This document shows, piece after piece, positions 24,250-36,400 of a stretch of 64,000 bases of DNA (position 1 is the first letter of the stretch; each line of letters opens with the position of its first letter). This DNA is from Carya illinoinensis. Lineage: Eukaryota > Streptophyta > Magnoliopsida > Fagales > Juglandaceae. The stretch spans positions 41,639,501 to 41,703,500 of the forward strand of contig NC_056760.1 of NCBI RefSeq assembly GCF_018687715.1, in the 5' to 3' direction. Under the pieces are notes generated by a model, which was not told the origin of the DNA, made no database searches, and saw only the letters and a program-made list of their open reading frames with translations. The position numbers and the translations under genes were made by a program.

Positions 24250-25300
24250 AATTTACTTATTGTTCACCAAATGAAACTTTTAAGATAAGTAGTTATTAAA
24301 TATAGAAAAAAGATATTTATAATTATAAAATATATAATCATCGCATAATTATTTTAAAGAAAATGAATAAAATATAAAACTCACATGAAAAAAATTAATT
24401 TTTTAATAATAAATTTTTATTATTTTTTAAAACAATTATGCGCTATTTTCAGTCATTGAGAAAGAATTTAACTTGAACATGGAGTGTGCTTTAAGGTATT
24501 CTCCTTTTGGCTGCCTTTTATACCAACAGATCCATAATATTTCATTAATTGTTTGGCTTAACTAGTTTAAACTCAAGCAATGCTATTAGTATAAAAATAG
24601 AAAAAGAAAACTTGCTATTTTTATAAGTATTGAAGACCTTATGGAGTTAGCAGTTCAAAAGGAGAGCGCCCATAAATTTTTAGGGCATGGTGGCTTTATT
24701 AATTTTTTTTTGGTTGAAATTGTGTTGCAACTCTCCATACAGACATCATGGGAAGGAAAGTCAAAATTCTCAACCCAACTAACTAATAAGATGAATAATA
24801 AAGGAAAGAAAGGTCCGATTTTCAAATGCATCTTAACCCAACTAATTAATAAGATGAATGTCATTGGGAGAGCAAAGACGTACGTTCGGGCTTTGTCTTC
24901 TGAGAGTCAGAGCTTTCAACTAACTTGTTCCTTTGGCGCTTCATCAGACATTATTCCACGTCGGATAATGGCAGAGCAAATCAGCTCAATAATTGAAGAT
25001 TGTCGCCATCAATTCCAGGGCTTTGGAGTATAGGCGCACAGTGCCACCACAACAGCAAGTTCAATTAAAGGTCCATTCGATTTCGGAGCGATGACACTCA
25101 AAAAACGAGTAATTATATATATAATTATAAAGTAAATAAACGTTATATAATTATTTTAATAAAGAGTAAGGTTTATTATTAAAAAATTAATTTTTTTTAT
25201 ATGAATCTTATATTTTATTTATTTTTTAAAGTGATTATGCAGTGGTTATATAATTCATAATTATAAATATTTTTTTTTTAATAATAGACCTCATATTGTT
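24250..25300. repeat. Two copies of an AT-rich palindromic MITE-like unit
   Basis: Units at about 24300-24450 and 25105-25290 share a centre of the form AAACTCACATGAAAAAAATT / ATTTTTTTTATATGAATCTTAT next to TTTTTTAAAGTGATTATGC or its inverse ATAATTATTTTAAAGA. Each can fold on itself. Related copies are at about 2693-2870 and 46970-47160. Between the two units, 24641-25033 is an open frame with no recognisable domain. Exact ends could not be set by eye. Confidence 0.5.
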
Positions 25301-25603
25301 TAAAAAGAATGTACTGAACTTATACATTCTATCTAAAATTATTTTTATTATTCTTAAATTAATTAAATTTTTCTACTCATTATTCATATATTACATATTT
25401 ATTAAAAAACAATAAAAAAAAAAGTACGTTGCGTTATTTGTAAGAATGATAAATAAAATTTTTTTATATTTAAATTTTGAACTTTTTACTGTACTCGTTC
25501 TATCGCTTTTTTAAAATGGGCAGTTCAACAGTAATAACCATTATTGAATTTTTTTCCTTTACACGCAGCATGTAAAAAAATAAAAGAATAAAAAATTAAG
25601 GTA

Positions 25604-25815
25604 TGCTTGGCTAATGAAATTTTTTAAATAAAAATTTTGAGTTTTAAAATTAAATATTAAAATATTATATTTTATTATTATTATTATTTTAGAATTTAAA
25701 AAAGTTAAGAAAAAGTTGAATTATTTATTATATTTTGTATAAAATTTTGAGAAAGTTGTAATGATGAAATGAAAATTTTATATTTAAGATGAAAAATTTC
25801 AATAGCCAAACCAAA
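25604..25815. repeat. MITE-like element with TTTGGC / GCCAAAC ends
   Basis: The left end reads GGTATGCTTGGCTAATGAAA and the right end TTTCAATAGCCAAACCAAAC, which are imperfect inverses; the body is AT-rich with TATTATTATT. Similar designs occur at 42178-42420 and 42893-42976. Confidence 0.5.
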
Positions 25816-26095
25816 CCTAAGGAAAGATATACATTTTAATTTTAGTGTTTTAAATGATTTTTGATTCTTTTATATCTTTAACATGATATATTCAATTATG
25901 ATGTTGATGTACTAGTTTTAAATGAATTATTGATGGTTTGCTAACAGAAAATTAAAATGATAAAACTTGAAACAGTGCGATCATGTCAGTTTAAAACATA
26001 GAAATTAATTTATCCTAACGACAAACTAACACCATTTTATAAAATTATCCTTATTTTATAACATATATTTTATAATATATTGTAAAATGCGTGGG

Positions 26096-26973
26096 TAGGG
26101 CTGTAAATGAACCAGTTTGTTCGATAGCTCGCTCGGTACTCGCTCGGTTAAACTCGAATCGAACTCGACTCGTGAAAAAAAAAAGCTCGTTCGTTAAAGC
26201 AGATGCTTGCTCGATTTATAAATGATACATACTCGACAAAACTCGACTCGACTCGACTAAGGCTCATTTAGGCTCGCTCGTTTATGCTCGAGTCGACTCG
26301 TTAGCTCGACTCGATTAAAATTCATTCATATATTAATAAATATATACATACACCTATGCATGTATATATATATTAGCTAATAATATAAGCATACCACTTT
26401 TATAATTAAATATATAATATGTATTCTAATTACTTATGTCTATATAGTAAATATACTTCATAGGTATATTTTATAATTTGTATAATAATTAGTTGATAAA
26501 ATTTAATAATTTCATATACTAATATGTGGAAACCATATATGAAATAGATATATTCTATCATATTAAGTATATGTATTAATAATATATGTAGGCATATAAT
26601 ATATTGTTATTTTGGATAAATATCAACTAGTTAGATATTAATTATTTATAAATTTTTTAAAATTTTATAATTTAATATAAGTTCTACTTGTTAATTGTAT
26701 AAATTCAATATTAATTCTTTTTTATTTATTTATTTAATTTATTAATTATTAAATCTTATTAAAAAAAATAATTCAAGTTCGAGCTCGACTTCGAACTCGA
26801 CTCGACTCGAACTCGTTTGTGGGACGAACTCGATCTCGAGCTCGAGTTGAGATTTCAACTTATCGAGTCGAGTTCGAATAAAGAATTAAAAAAATTTCGA
26901 GCTCGAGTATTTTGAGTCGAGTTCGAGTTCGACAAGTCAAAGCTCGGCTCGACTCGGCTCGATTACAGCCCTA
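26096..26973. mobile_element. Non-autonomous hAT-like element (CTCGACTCGA-array family), copy 1
   Basis: The 878-bp element starts TAGGGCTGTAAATGAACC and ends GATTACAGCCCTA. A perfect 8-bp direct repeat TGCGTGGG flanks it at 26088-26095 and 26974-26981. Both ends are packed with GCTCGACTCGA-type motifs (self-complementary with TCGAGC); the core is AT-rich. It is closely similar over its length to 30390-31262. It lies about 490 bp upstream of the APD start codon, so it could affect that promoter. Confidence 0.92.
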
Positions 26974-26999
26974 TGCGTGGGTATCATTATTTTCTTTTT

Positions 27000-27463
27000 C
27001 TCAACTTTCTCTGGCATTTAACCAACCTATTGAACTCGAACGTATTTATATATGATCCATTTGGCGTATTTTGATTTGTTGAAATGGAGAGAACGCGCCA
27101 ATATAGTGACTATAGTATATCCGGTCTGCCTTGGTGCAATTGTCAAAGACGGAACCGCAGAGAAGCACACCGTCATACGACTCACACCAACCTCTATAAC
27201 CGTCACTCTTTCCAACTACCATTCCTGCGAAGAACACGACGACCGACTGGTACAATTTTCAGCTTCTCTCCCTGTCTGTTTGTCTCACTCCCTCGCTCCA
27301 TGGGCCTTTCTCTTCTGCGACGCCAAGGTTCCTATTCTCTACCCCCCCAATCCCTATGGTTAGGGCCAGGGTTTGGGTTTCAACTTTCAATTTCGCTCCT
27401 CAAATCTCGGCTGTTCCTCTGAATCTCTTACTCACTCTATCTTAACTTCTCTCCGTATGTAGA
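27000..27463 (+). promoter_or_regulatory. Promoter and 5' UTR region of the APD gene
   Basis: The stretch lies between the hAT-like element and the APD ATG at 27464. It becomes pyrimidine-rich (TCTCTCCCTG, CTCACTCTATC) toward the ATG, as plant leaders often do. Overlapping frames here on both strands show no conserved domain. No certain TATA box was seen. Confidence 0.4.
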
Positions 27464-30400
27464 ATGGCAGAACCAGATCAGGGTGCGAATACAGCTCCCT
27501 CTTCTTCTTCTTCTGCTTCTTCTTCTTCGGCGAGGCGTAGGGAGTCTTCAGGCAATGCGGCGTCGTCTTCGAGCTCGTCTCGAGTTCGCCAATCGGAAGA
27601 TTACCTCGACCAATACCAACACCAATTTCCACATCCAGAGCTAGAGCCTCGAGAATTTGACGTGCCTTACCGAGGAAACTCAAACCCACTGGCTTTTGAT
27701 GACTCATCGACGGTTAACCGGGACGACACTTGGTCTTGCGTCATCGTCCTCCTCACCTTCTGGTTCTTCGGTTTGTCTCTCTTCCTCTTGCTCTTGCTCT
27801 TCGTTCCACTATTTCATTCGTTATTTAATTTTTCCCCTCCAATTATTGCTAATTTAGGTTTTGTCCTCCATTTTTGGAATAATTAGTTTGACTGCGATTC
27901 GTTGGTGTGATAACCTTATCATTTTTTGAGTATTTCGCACATTCCATTCTTATTGTAGCAAATCTGATCATGTTTTGAGTATTTCACACATTCCACTGTA
28001 ATTCTGATTTTCGCTAATATTTTGGTTATTATTTCAATAATGCAGTATCAATGACTCTTATCCTGGGGGTTTACGGGCCCGTGAATATACTTCTTGGCCC
28101 TAGTTGCTCCCTTCTTGTGCAACCTAACCCCATTTTTGTGCAGTATATAAAGGTAATTAGCCCCTTTTTGTACTACTTCGTTTACTGATTTTTGTACTTC
28201 TTTAAGGTGATGTGTGGTAATATTGGTTGATTTATAATAGGTGGAAGAGTTAAATGAGTCAGCCCCTGGGCCTCTGTTATACGGGTTCTATAAAACTCCT
28301 CCACTTGATACTGTTACCACTTGGTCTGAAACTCTTAATGTCTCAGTTCAAAGTGATTCTCACCAGGCAAGTTTGAATTTTTAGAATGTTTATTCTTCTT
28401 CTTCTCCTTCTCCTTCTCTCTTTTTAACTAATGCACTATTAACATTTGTAGTCATTTCTTGAATCTCGATATATTCTTCTTGATTTGGTGGGGTTAAATA
28501 TTTTCTGTTTATTCAGGAGTGGATATATTTCCTAAACAAGGGCTCTCAAATAAATATTTCATATAGTCTGAACCCCCTAAGCACCTCGGCTTTTCTCATA
28601 ATTGCTGAAGGTAAATTTTTCTTCTAGAAATTATTAGTGTTATATATCTATTGGGTTTCTGATGGTTGATTCAAATCTGTCCTTCATGTATGAAAGTCGA
28701 TCATATTTTTCGAAGATGGAGTATATTTACTTATCTTTGCTACACAAATTTGTTTGATATCCAGTAATGATGGTCAATGTCACAGGTCATAGCAAGCAAT
28801 TGAACCTACATTATTTGATAGAACCCTAAAGTGAATCATTTGGAATGGATCCTGTTGCCTTCATTTCTCCAAGTCAATTGTAGATTTGTACATTCAAATG
28901 TTTTGTTAAGAATGACTAGTTGTCTGCTCTCTCCCTTTTCGTTCTGGGTCAATCTGGGGCCATAAAATAGGATTGAGGTTTGGAGATCAAGCTTCACACT
29001 GAAGCCAGATTTAACCTACAATAAGGCCCACTTGAATCACAACTACTTTTTTTCCCTATACTTTTCACAAAATCTTCTAGGCGCATAATGTGAAATTTTC
29101 TTGTGATCTTTCTTGTATTTCTATAAACTGATTGCACAATCAATTGTTCTCCATATTATTCTGAATCTGGCACATTGCAGGGAATGAAGGCCTTGCACAG
29201 TGGCTTGAGGATCCTAACTATCCTAATACTACCTTATCTTGGAACCTCATTCATGGTGAGAAGCAAGTTAGAAAGCATGTCTGTTTTTTTTTAATTTCTA
29301 ATCCTATAACGATGTTGGCAACTTCTGCTTACCAGGAAATGGGATGATTACACAGCACATATTCGAGTCTTCTAGTTATTACGTTGTGGTGGGAAACATA
29401 AACACGGAGGAAGTGGAGGTAATTATAAATATTTAAATTCTTATCAAAAGTAATCGGTTTGATAAGTTTCTGGCCTCCAAATTGATCCATTCATTATTGC
29501 TGAAGCATTCGTGACAATAAGTCCACAAATTCATTACTTATTTTGTTACTAGCCTATAGAGAGATTCTTTTGTGCTGCTTATCCTTCTTGTTCCATGAGA
29601 AGTGAGATTTAGGTATAACTGAAAAATGAAATAAAGTAATGAGTGTTTAATTCTTTGGAAGCTTTGGACTCCCATCTCTCATTATATGGTATATTTGGAT
29701 TGGATATTTGTGATTATTAAATTAAGACAAGTTGATTAGGTTGTTGTGATTTGCAAGCTTAAATAGTAGTAATATCTAAAGTGTTTTGTGGGAGAACCAA
29801 TTGAACCGGTAAGGTTATGTGATATCCCATACTCACTAATAAGTGTAGGTGGTATATGGGATCTCGCATTGCTTGGGAGGGAGGAATTTTTGCTATTTAT
29901 AATGATTCCAATGGAGCTCCAATTGTACCATTGACTTGTTCTTTTGCAGTATGGGCCTAGATGCGGCTTGGGCCTTCATTGGGGTGTCACAAATGCTATT
30001 GGAGACTATTCCAACTGGAAATATGGGACTTGAGAGCCGTGCCACCTATGCTAGAATGGCTAGTAGAGGACATTGAGAATTTAAGGGGGGTATTTTGATA
30101 CCCCATACTAGCTAATGAGTATAGGGGACGTATGAGATCTCACATTTCTAAAAAAAACTGAAGTTTACTTTTCTCATTCATACAGTAAATAGATTGACAA
30201 GGGTTTATTTATAGAGTATAATGCTGAAATAGAGGGTGGGTAATGGAATTCTTACTCTATTTACTATATGAATGAGAAAAGTGGTGGGGGAAGCCATCAA
30301 AAGTGGTAGGTGAAGAAACCATTTCGCCACCTAGAATTCTCCGTACTCGTCATGCCTACATGCATGCACCTTACCCCCACTCCGACGCTTAGGGCTATAA

Positions 30401-33400
30401 ATGAACCAGTTTGTTCGATAGCCCGTTCAATATTCGCTCGGTTAAACTCGAATCGAATTCGACTCGTGAAAAAAAAAAAGTTCGCTCATGAAAGCAGATA
30501 CCCGCTTGATTTGTAAATGACATATATCCGACAAAACTCGACTCGACTCAGTTAAGGCTCTTTTAGGCTCGCTCGTTTAGACTCAAGTCAACTCGTTAGC
30601 TCGACTCGATTAAAACTCATTCATATATTGATAAATATATACATACACCTATGCAGGTATATATGTTTTAGCTAATAATATAAGCATACCACTTTTATAA
30701 TAAAATATATAATATGTATTCTAATTACTTATGTCTATATGGTGAATATACTTCATAAGTATATTTTATAATTTGTATAATAATTAGTCGATAAAATTTA
30801 ATAATTTCATATACTAGTATGTGAGAACCAAATATGAAATAGATATATGCTATCATATTAAGTGTATGTATTTATAATATATGTAGGCATATAATATATT
30901 GTTATTTTGGATAAATATTACCTAGTTAGATATTAATTATTTATAAATTTTATATTTTATAGAGGTTCTACTTGTTAGTTGTATAAATTCGATATTAGTT
31001 CTTTTTATTTATTTATTTAATTTATTAATTATTAAATCTTATTCCAAAAAAAAAAAAAAGTTCAAGCTCGATCTCGAGCTCGAGCTTGGCTCGACTCTAA
31101 CTCATTTATGGGATGAGCTCGAGTTGAGATTTTAACTTATCGAGTTGAGCTCGAACAAAGATTTAAAAAAAATCTCGAGCTCGAGCTCGAGCTCGAGTAT
31201 TTTGAGTCGAGCCGAGCTCGGCAAGCCAAAAATCAGCTCGGCTCGGCTCGATTACAGCCCTACCAGCGCTTCTCGCTGGAGCTGACATCCTCTCTCTCTT
31301 GTCTCTCATTTTCCTTCCCTCTCTATCTTTTTCTAGACCTTTCTTTTTCCCGTTTTAGTTTTAAGATTGAAGAACTTTGACGCTTTATGGTGGAATCAAA
31401 AACCTTCATTTTCTCGAAAGTTGGTGGCAATAGTTTTCACATCACAGAGAGGAACAGACGCTTGACCATGTTTCTTCTCTTAAATGGCTCGACAGCTTCA
31501 TGGGTGGTAAAAATGGTGGGGGAAGCCATCAAAACTAGGTGGCAAAATGATTTCTTCAAAAAACAGAGGGTGGGTAATGGAATTCTTACTCTGCAGCTTC
31601 TCAGAAACTCTAGAGGCAGTTATCTCCTTTTGGAGGAATTTAACAATGGTAGGAGAAGAGGTTCTCTAATCATTCCCGAAGGCATAAAGGGTAGTGGTTG
31701 GGAGGGTTTCGCTTATAACCTCAAAAAGGCGGCTGAGCACACGGTGGTGCAACTAGAAAGAGTTTTGCGACGGGATGGCAAGTCTGTCCATGCCTCAAAA
31801 TCTGACTCCATGGCTGTAGGTTCTGAGGCAGAGTGTAGTTCTGCCATGGATATGAAGGATGAAGCTACTGGTTTTTACTCAGTGGATGTGGGGACATTTT
31901 CTGACAGTGGTAAAAAGTTGGGAGAGGTAGAATGCGTGTTTTGGGCTGTCAAAGCACAACTTTTTGGTGTACTAGAAGAAGTTTCCTTATTAATGCAAAA
32001 GGTTGATATGGGACTGAGCATGGTGATGGGACTGAACAAGGTGATCACGTCTCCCACAGCTGTAGCTCTGCGGGTTCCCAAAGACACCACTCCTATTCTG
32101 GGAAGGGACGTGCTTGGGTCAAAGGATGGGGCGTTGGTCTTTCTTGGGTCAAAGGATGGGGAGTGCTTGGGTCAACAATCCCAACACCCCTCTTTAATCC
32201 TTTCACGGGCCGTTGTTCCTAATACTCATGACCCACGGCCCATAAGCCCACAGGCTGAGACTTGTGGAAACTTGGACGGGGCTTTGAGCGGGAGGGGCCA
32301 GCCTATCGAAACATAGGCCCGAACCCACGGGCTGAGAACCCACCCTCATCCACCGGCATAAACCCATGGGTTCTACGAGTTATCAACCAGTTAACCGATA
32401 ACTCGGCTAACTGTGACCTGCCGGTACAGATTTTTCCGGCGACTTCCCCGACCACCTTGCCGTCACAGAAATCGCCGACGAACATGGTAGTTGCCTCGGT
32501 TTTGCCGGCGACTTCCCCAAAGGCCTCTCTTGAGCCTTTTCCCCCCGTAGAGGCCATGCGTTTGGACTCCATCAGTGGTTCTCAGGCCATTGACTCTTCC
32601 CCACTGCCACAGGAAGGGCTGATGGTCATCGGCGACCACTTGGTTCCTATTTTGGCTTCCACCCTCGCCGATAGCAGTTCTAGTGGCGTGAAAAATTCTT
32701 TTCCGCTGGGGCCAAACGTGGGAGATGCTTCCGATACTCTTCAACACTCTTTGGACTTCTCTGAGACACTCTCTAGGATCCTGGAAACTGAGTTGGAAGT
32801 GGTTGACAACTCCTCTGTGGATGGGAGTACTTCGGATGAAGGGCCACCGTACGGATCAGACCTTCAGTTGGTATGCAAGGAATTTGGGGCAGACTCACTA
32901 GCAACCGATCTGTATGAACCCGGGGATATGCCAAGTCCTTTATGCTTATTGCCACCAATAGACCCTTTGGCTGATCCACATGTAGATTGGATTTTTCAAA
33001 AGGTTAAGGATATGAGCCACTGTTTAGGGATGTCTTGCGAGGGCTATGAGGATCAGCTGCAAGCTCTTCTCATCGCAATAAAATCAGGCTAACCTTTACT
33101 TGCTAGATCAGTAATGAAGAAGGATAGGGAGCTCAAGAGACTTGCTTGCTCCATAAACTATGATGCACGGGAGGGTAGCGCGTGCAGGGGACGGCACAAG
33201 GATAGGGTGAATCTTGGCGATCCATGAAGCCCAAGATTCTTTCATGGAACGTTCGTGGCTTGAATGACCCGAACAAGCGCCTTAAAGTGAAGAACTTATT
33301 ACGGGATTGGAAAGCAGATATCATCTGTTTACAGGAGACAAAATTAAAATTTATTGACAGGCACATAATCAGAAGCTTGTGGAATTGCCCTTATGCAGGA

Positions 33401-36400
33401 TGGACCACTCTTGTTTCTAAGGGTGCTTCAGGGGGTATCCTATTAGTGTGGGATAAGCGAGTAGTCAACTTCGTGGAGGACTATGTTAGGGAATTTTCGT
33501 TAGCATGCTCTTTCTCGAATGTGGATGATGACTTTGTTTGGGGTTTTGCAGGAGTTTATAAGCCAAATGATGATAGTAGCAGAAAACTACTCTGGGATGA
33601 GTTAGCTGGCCTATGTAGTTGGTGGGATATTCCGTGGTGTATCGGGGGCGATTTCAACATCACTCGATTTTCGAGTGAGCGGTCGGGGGTTTCTAATATG
33701 GGCTCAGCTATGGCTGACTTCTTAGCCCTTCTTTTTTACTTAAACTTGGTGGATCTCCCTTTGGCAGGGGGAGACTTCACTTGGTCAAACGAAAGGGCCT
33801 GGTCGAGACTGGATGGGTTTGTTGTCTCTCCTTCCTGGGAGACTCACTTTCCCAATTTGTGTCAGAAGCGGCTTCCTCGGCTTTGCTCGGATCATTTCCC
33901 TATATTACTAGATTGTGGAGGTCTTCAGGAGGGACGAAGATACTTTAAGTTCGAGAACATGTGGTTAAAGGTTGACGGATTTGTTGAAAATATCCATTCG
34001 TGGTGGGCCCCTTATCAACTTACAGGCTCTCCCAGTTTTATCTTAGCAGAGAAGCTTAAAGCATTGAAGAATGATCTCAGAAAATGGAATTTGGAAATCT
34101 TTGGGCACATCAAAGACCATCGGGACAAACTCTTTATGGAGTTACAGCAGCTAGATGAGAGAGAAGTAGATATGACATTATCATTTGAGGATAGGACTAG
34201 AAGACTTGTTGTACTCGCTGAGCTGGAAAAAATCACACTCATGGAGGAAATCTCTTGGAGGCAAAAATCACGGGCCCTTTGGCTAAAGGAAGGGGATAGG
34301 AGCACAAAGTTTTTCCATAGGGTCGCAAACTCACATAGAAGGAACAACGCTATAGAGGTACTCCATGAGGAGGGCAGGGTTATATCGGGCAGAGATGAAA
34401 TAAGAACCATGTTGTCCACTCCTATGAAAGAGTAGTACCTTTGGAGACCCAAGACGGACGGCCTAGTTTTTGATTCCATCGACCACACAACCGTGGCCTG
34501 TTGGAGAGGCCCTTCGAAGAAAATGAGGTGCTTGGTGTGGTAAAAGGTATGAACAAAGATAAAGCCCCAGGACCAGATGGCTTTCCAATGGCTTTTTTCC
34601 ACGCTTGTTGGGAAATTGTTAAAGCGGACATCATGAAGGTTTTCTTGGAATTTCACTCTTTTATGAAATTTGAGAAGAGCCTTAATGTTTCTTTCATTAC
34701 TCTCATTCCCAAGAGAGCAAGGTCGGTGAAAGTGAATGATTTTCGACCTATAGGTTTGATAAGTGGGGTTTACAAGATTATTTCTAAAGTCCTAGCGAAG
34801 CGGTTGAGCGAAGTCATGGGGAAGATCATCTTGAAGTCACAAAACGCCTTTGTAAAAGGAAAGCAAATATTAGACTCAGTACTCATTGCAAATGAATGTC
34901 TAGAGAACAGAGTCAGAACCGGCACTCCAGGTATCTTGTGTAAACTGGATATGGAAAAGGCTTCTGATCATCTGAACTGGGATTTTTTGTTGTATATTTT
35001 TAGAGGCATGGCTTTGGGACAAGATGGTGTCATTGGATCAAGCACTATATTACAACTGTCAGATTTTCTGTTTTGATCAACGGCACTCCCGAAGGCTTCT
35101 TCAACAGCTCTCGGGGTTTGAGACAAGGGGATCCTTTATCCCCACTCTTATTCATCCTTGTCATGGACATACTGAGCAGAATGTTGGACAGGGCAATGGT
35201 TACAGGCTTCATCTCGGGTTATTCGGTGGGTGGTTCTACACATGGAAACATGATGGTTTCTCATCTCCTTTTCGCCGATGATACGCTGATTTTTTGTGAT
35301 CCGGATCTGGATCAGATCCGCTCCCTCAGAGCACTCCTTCTTTGCTTTGAAACTGTATATGGTCTCAAGGTGAACTTATCTAAGTCGGAAGTAGTTCCCG
35401 TTGGCTCAGTTAGCAACTTAGGAGAGGTGGCTGCCATCTTGGAATGCAAGGTCGCATCCTTGCCAATGAAGTATCTTGGACTCCTTTTGGGCCCCCCCCA
35501 TAATTCTAAGGTAATGTGGGAAGCGATTGTGGAGAAAATTGAAGGCAAACTAGCGGGATGGAAGAGAATCTACTTGTCTAAGGGCGGGAGAATCACACTT
35601 ATTAAGAGTACGTTATCCAATCTTCCAAACTATTTCCTCTCACTATTTCCAGTGCCTGCAGGGGTTTCGAATAGATTGGAAAAGATCTTTCGTGACTTCC
35701 TATGAGGAGGGTTAGAGAATACAAAAAAATTCCATTTGATCAAATGGGGAAAAGTATGCACCCCATTATCTTGTGGCAGTTTGGGCCTATGAAATTTGAG
35801 AACCTTCAACAAGGCACTCCTTGGGAAATGGTTATGGAGCTTTCATCTCGAGGGAGACACCCTTTGGAAAAATATTTTAGAAATCAAATATGGGAATGTA
35901 TGGGGAGGTTGGTGCTCAAATGAAGTCAGAGGGGCCTATGGCGTGAGAGTTTGGAAATATATCCGGAAGGGCTGGGATGATTTTCTTGGCAACTGTAGGT
36001 TCGAGGTGGGAAGAGGCACGTGGACAAAATTTTGGCATGACTGTTGGTGTGGAGACGCGATCTTGAAAAACACTTTTCCCTCTCTTTATAGGACCGCGTT
36101 GGATCAAGGTTCTTCAGTGGCTGATAATATGTGCAATAATTCTGACTCCATCACTTGGTATGTGAGTTTCACTAGAGCTGTACAAGATTGGGAGCTGTAA
36201 AAGAAACATTCACTTCAAATTTTTAGATTACAAAATTTGCCCCTTCCATTTGTATTTTTTCATGGCTGAAGCTTAAGCTTCACAACCCTTCCATCTGCCC
36301 CCAAAAAACCCAAGGTGGTAGTGAGTTCAAAACAGCATATAGTTCAACACTAACTATTGTTTTACAATTCCTTATTCTTGTGTTTTGATCATTTTTTCTG

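Noticed and set aside
24641..25033. 130-aa plus-strand frame
   Set aside because: It contains a direct repeat (TNKMNNKG and INKMNVIG) and no recognisable domain; it lies between MITE-like units. Left as unassigned.
27052..27422. Two overlapping plus-strand frames upstream of APD
   Set aside because: They lie in the leader region and match no family; the ATG at 27464 starts the conserved protein.
34015..34656. 213-aa minus-strand frame opposite the LINE
   Set aside because: It is the antisense shadow of the LINE endonuclease/RT linker.
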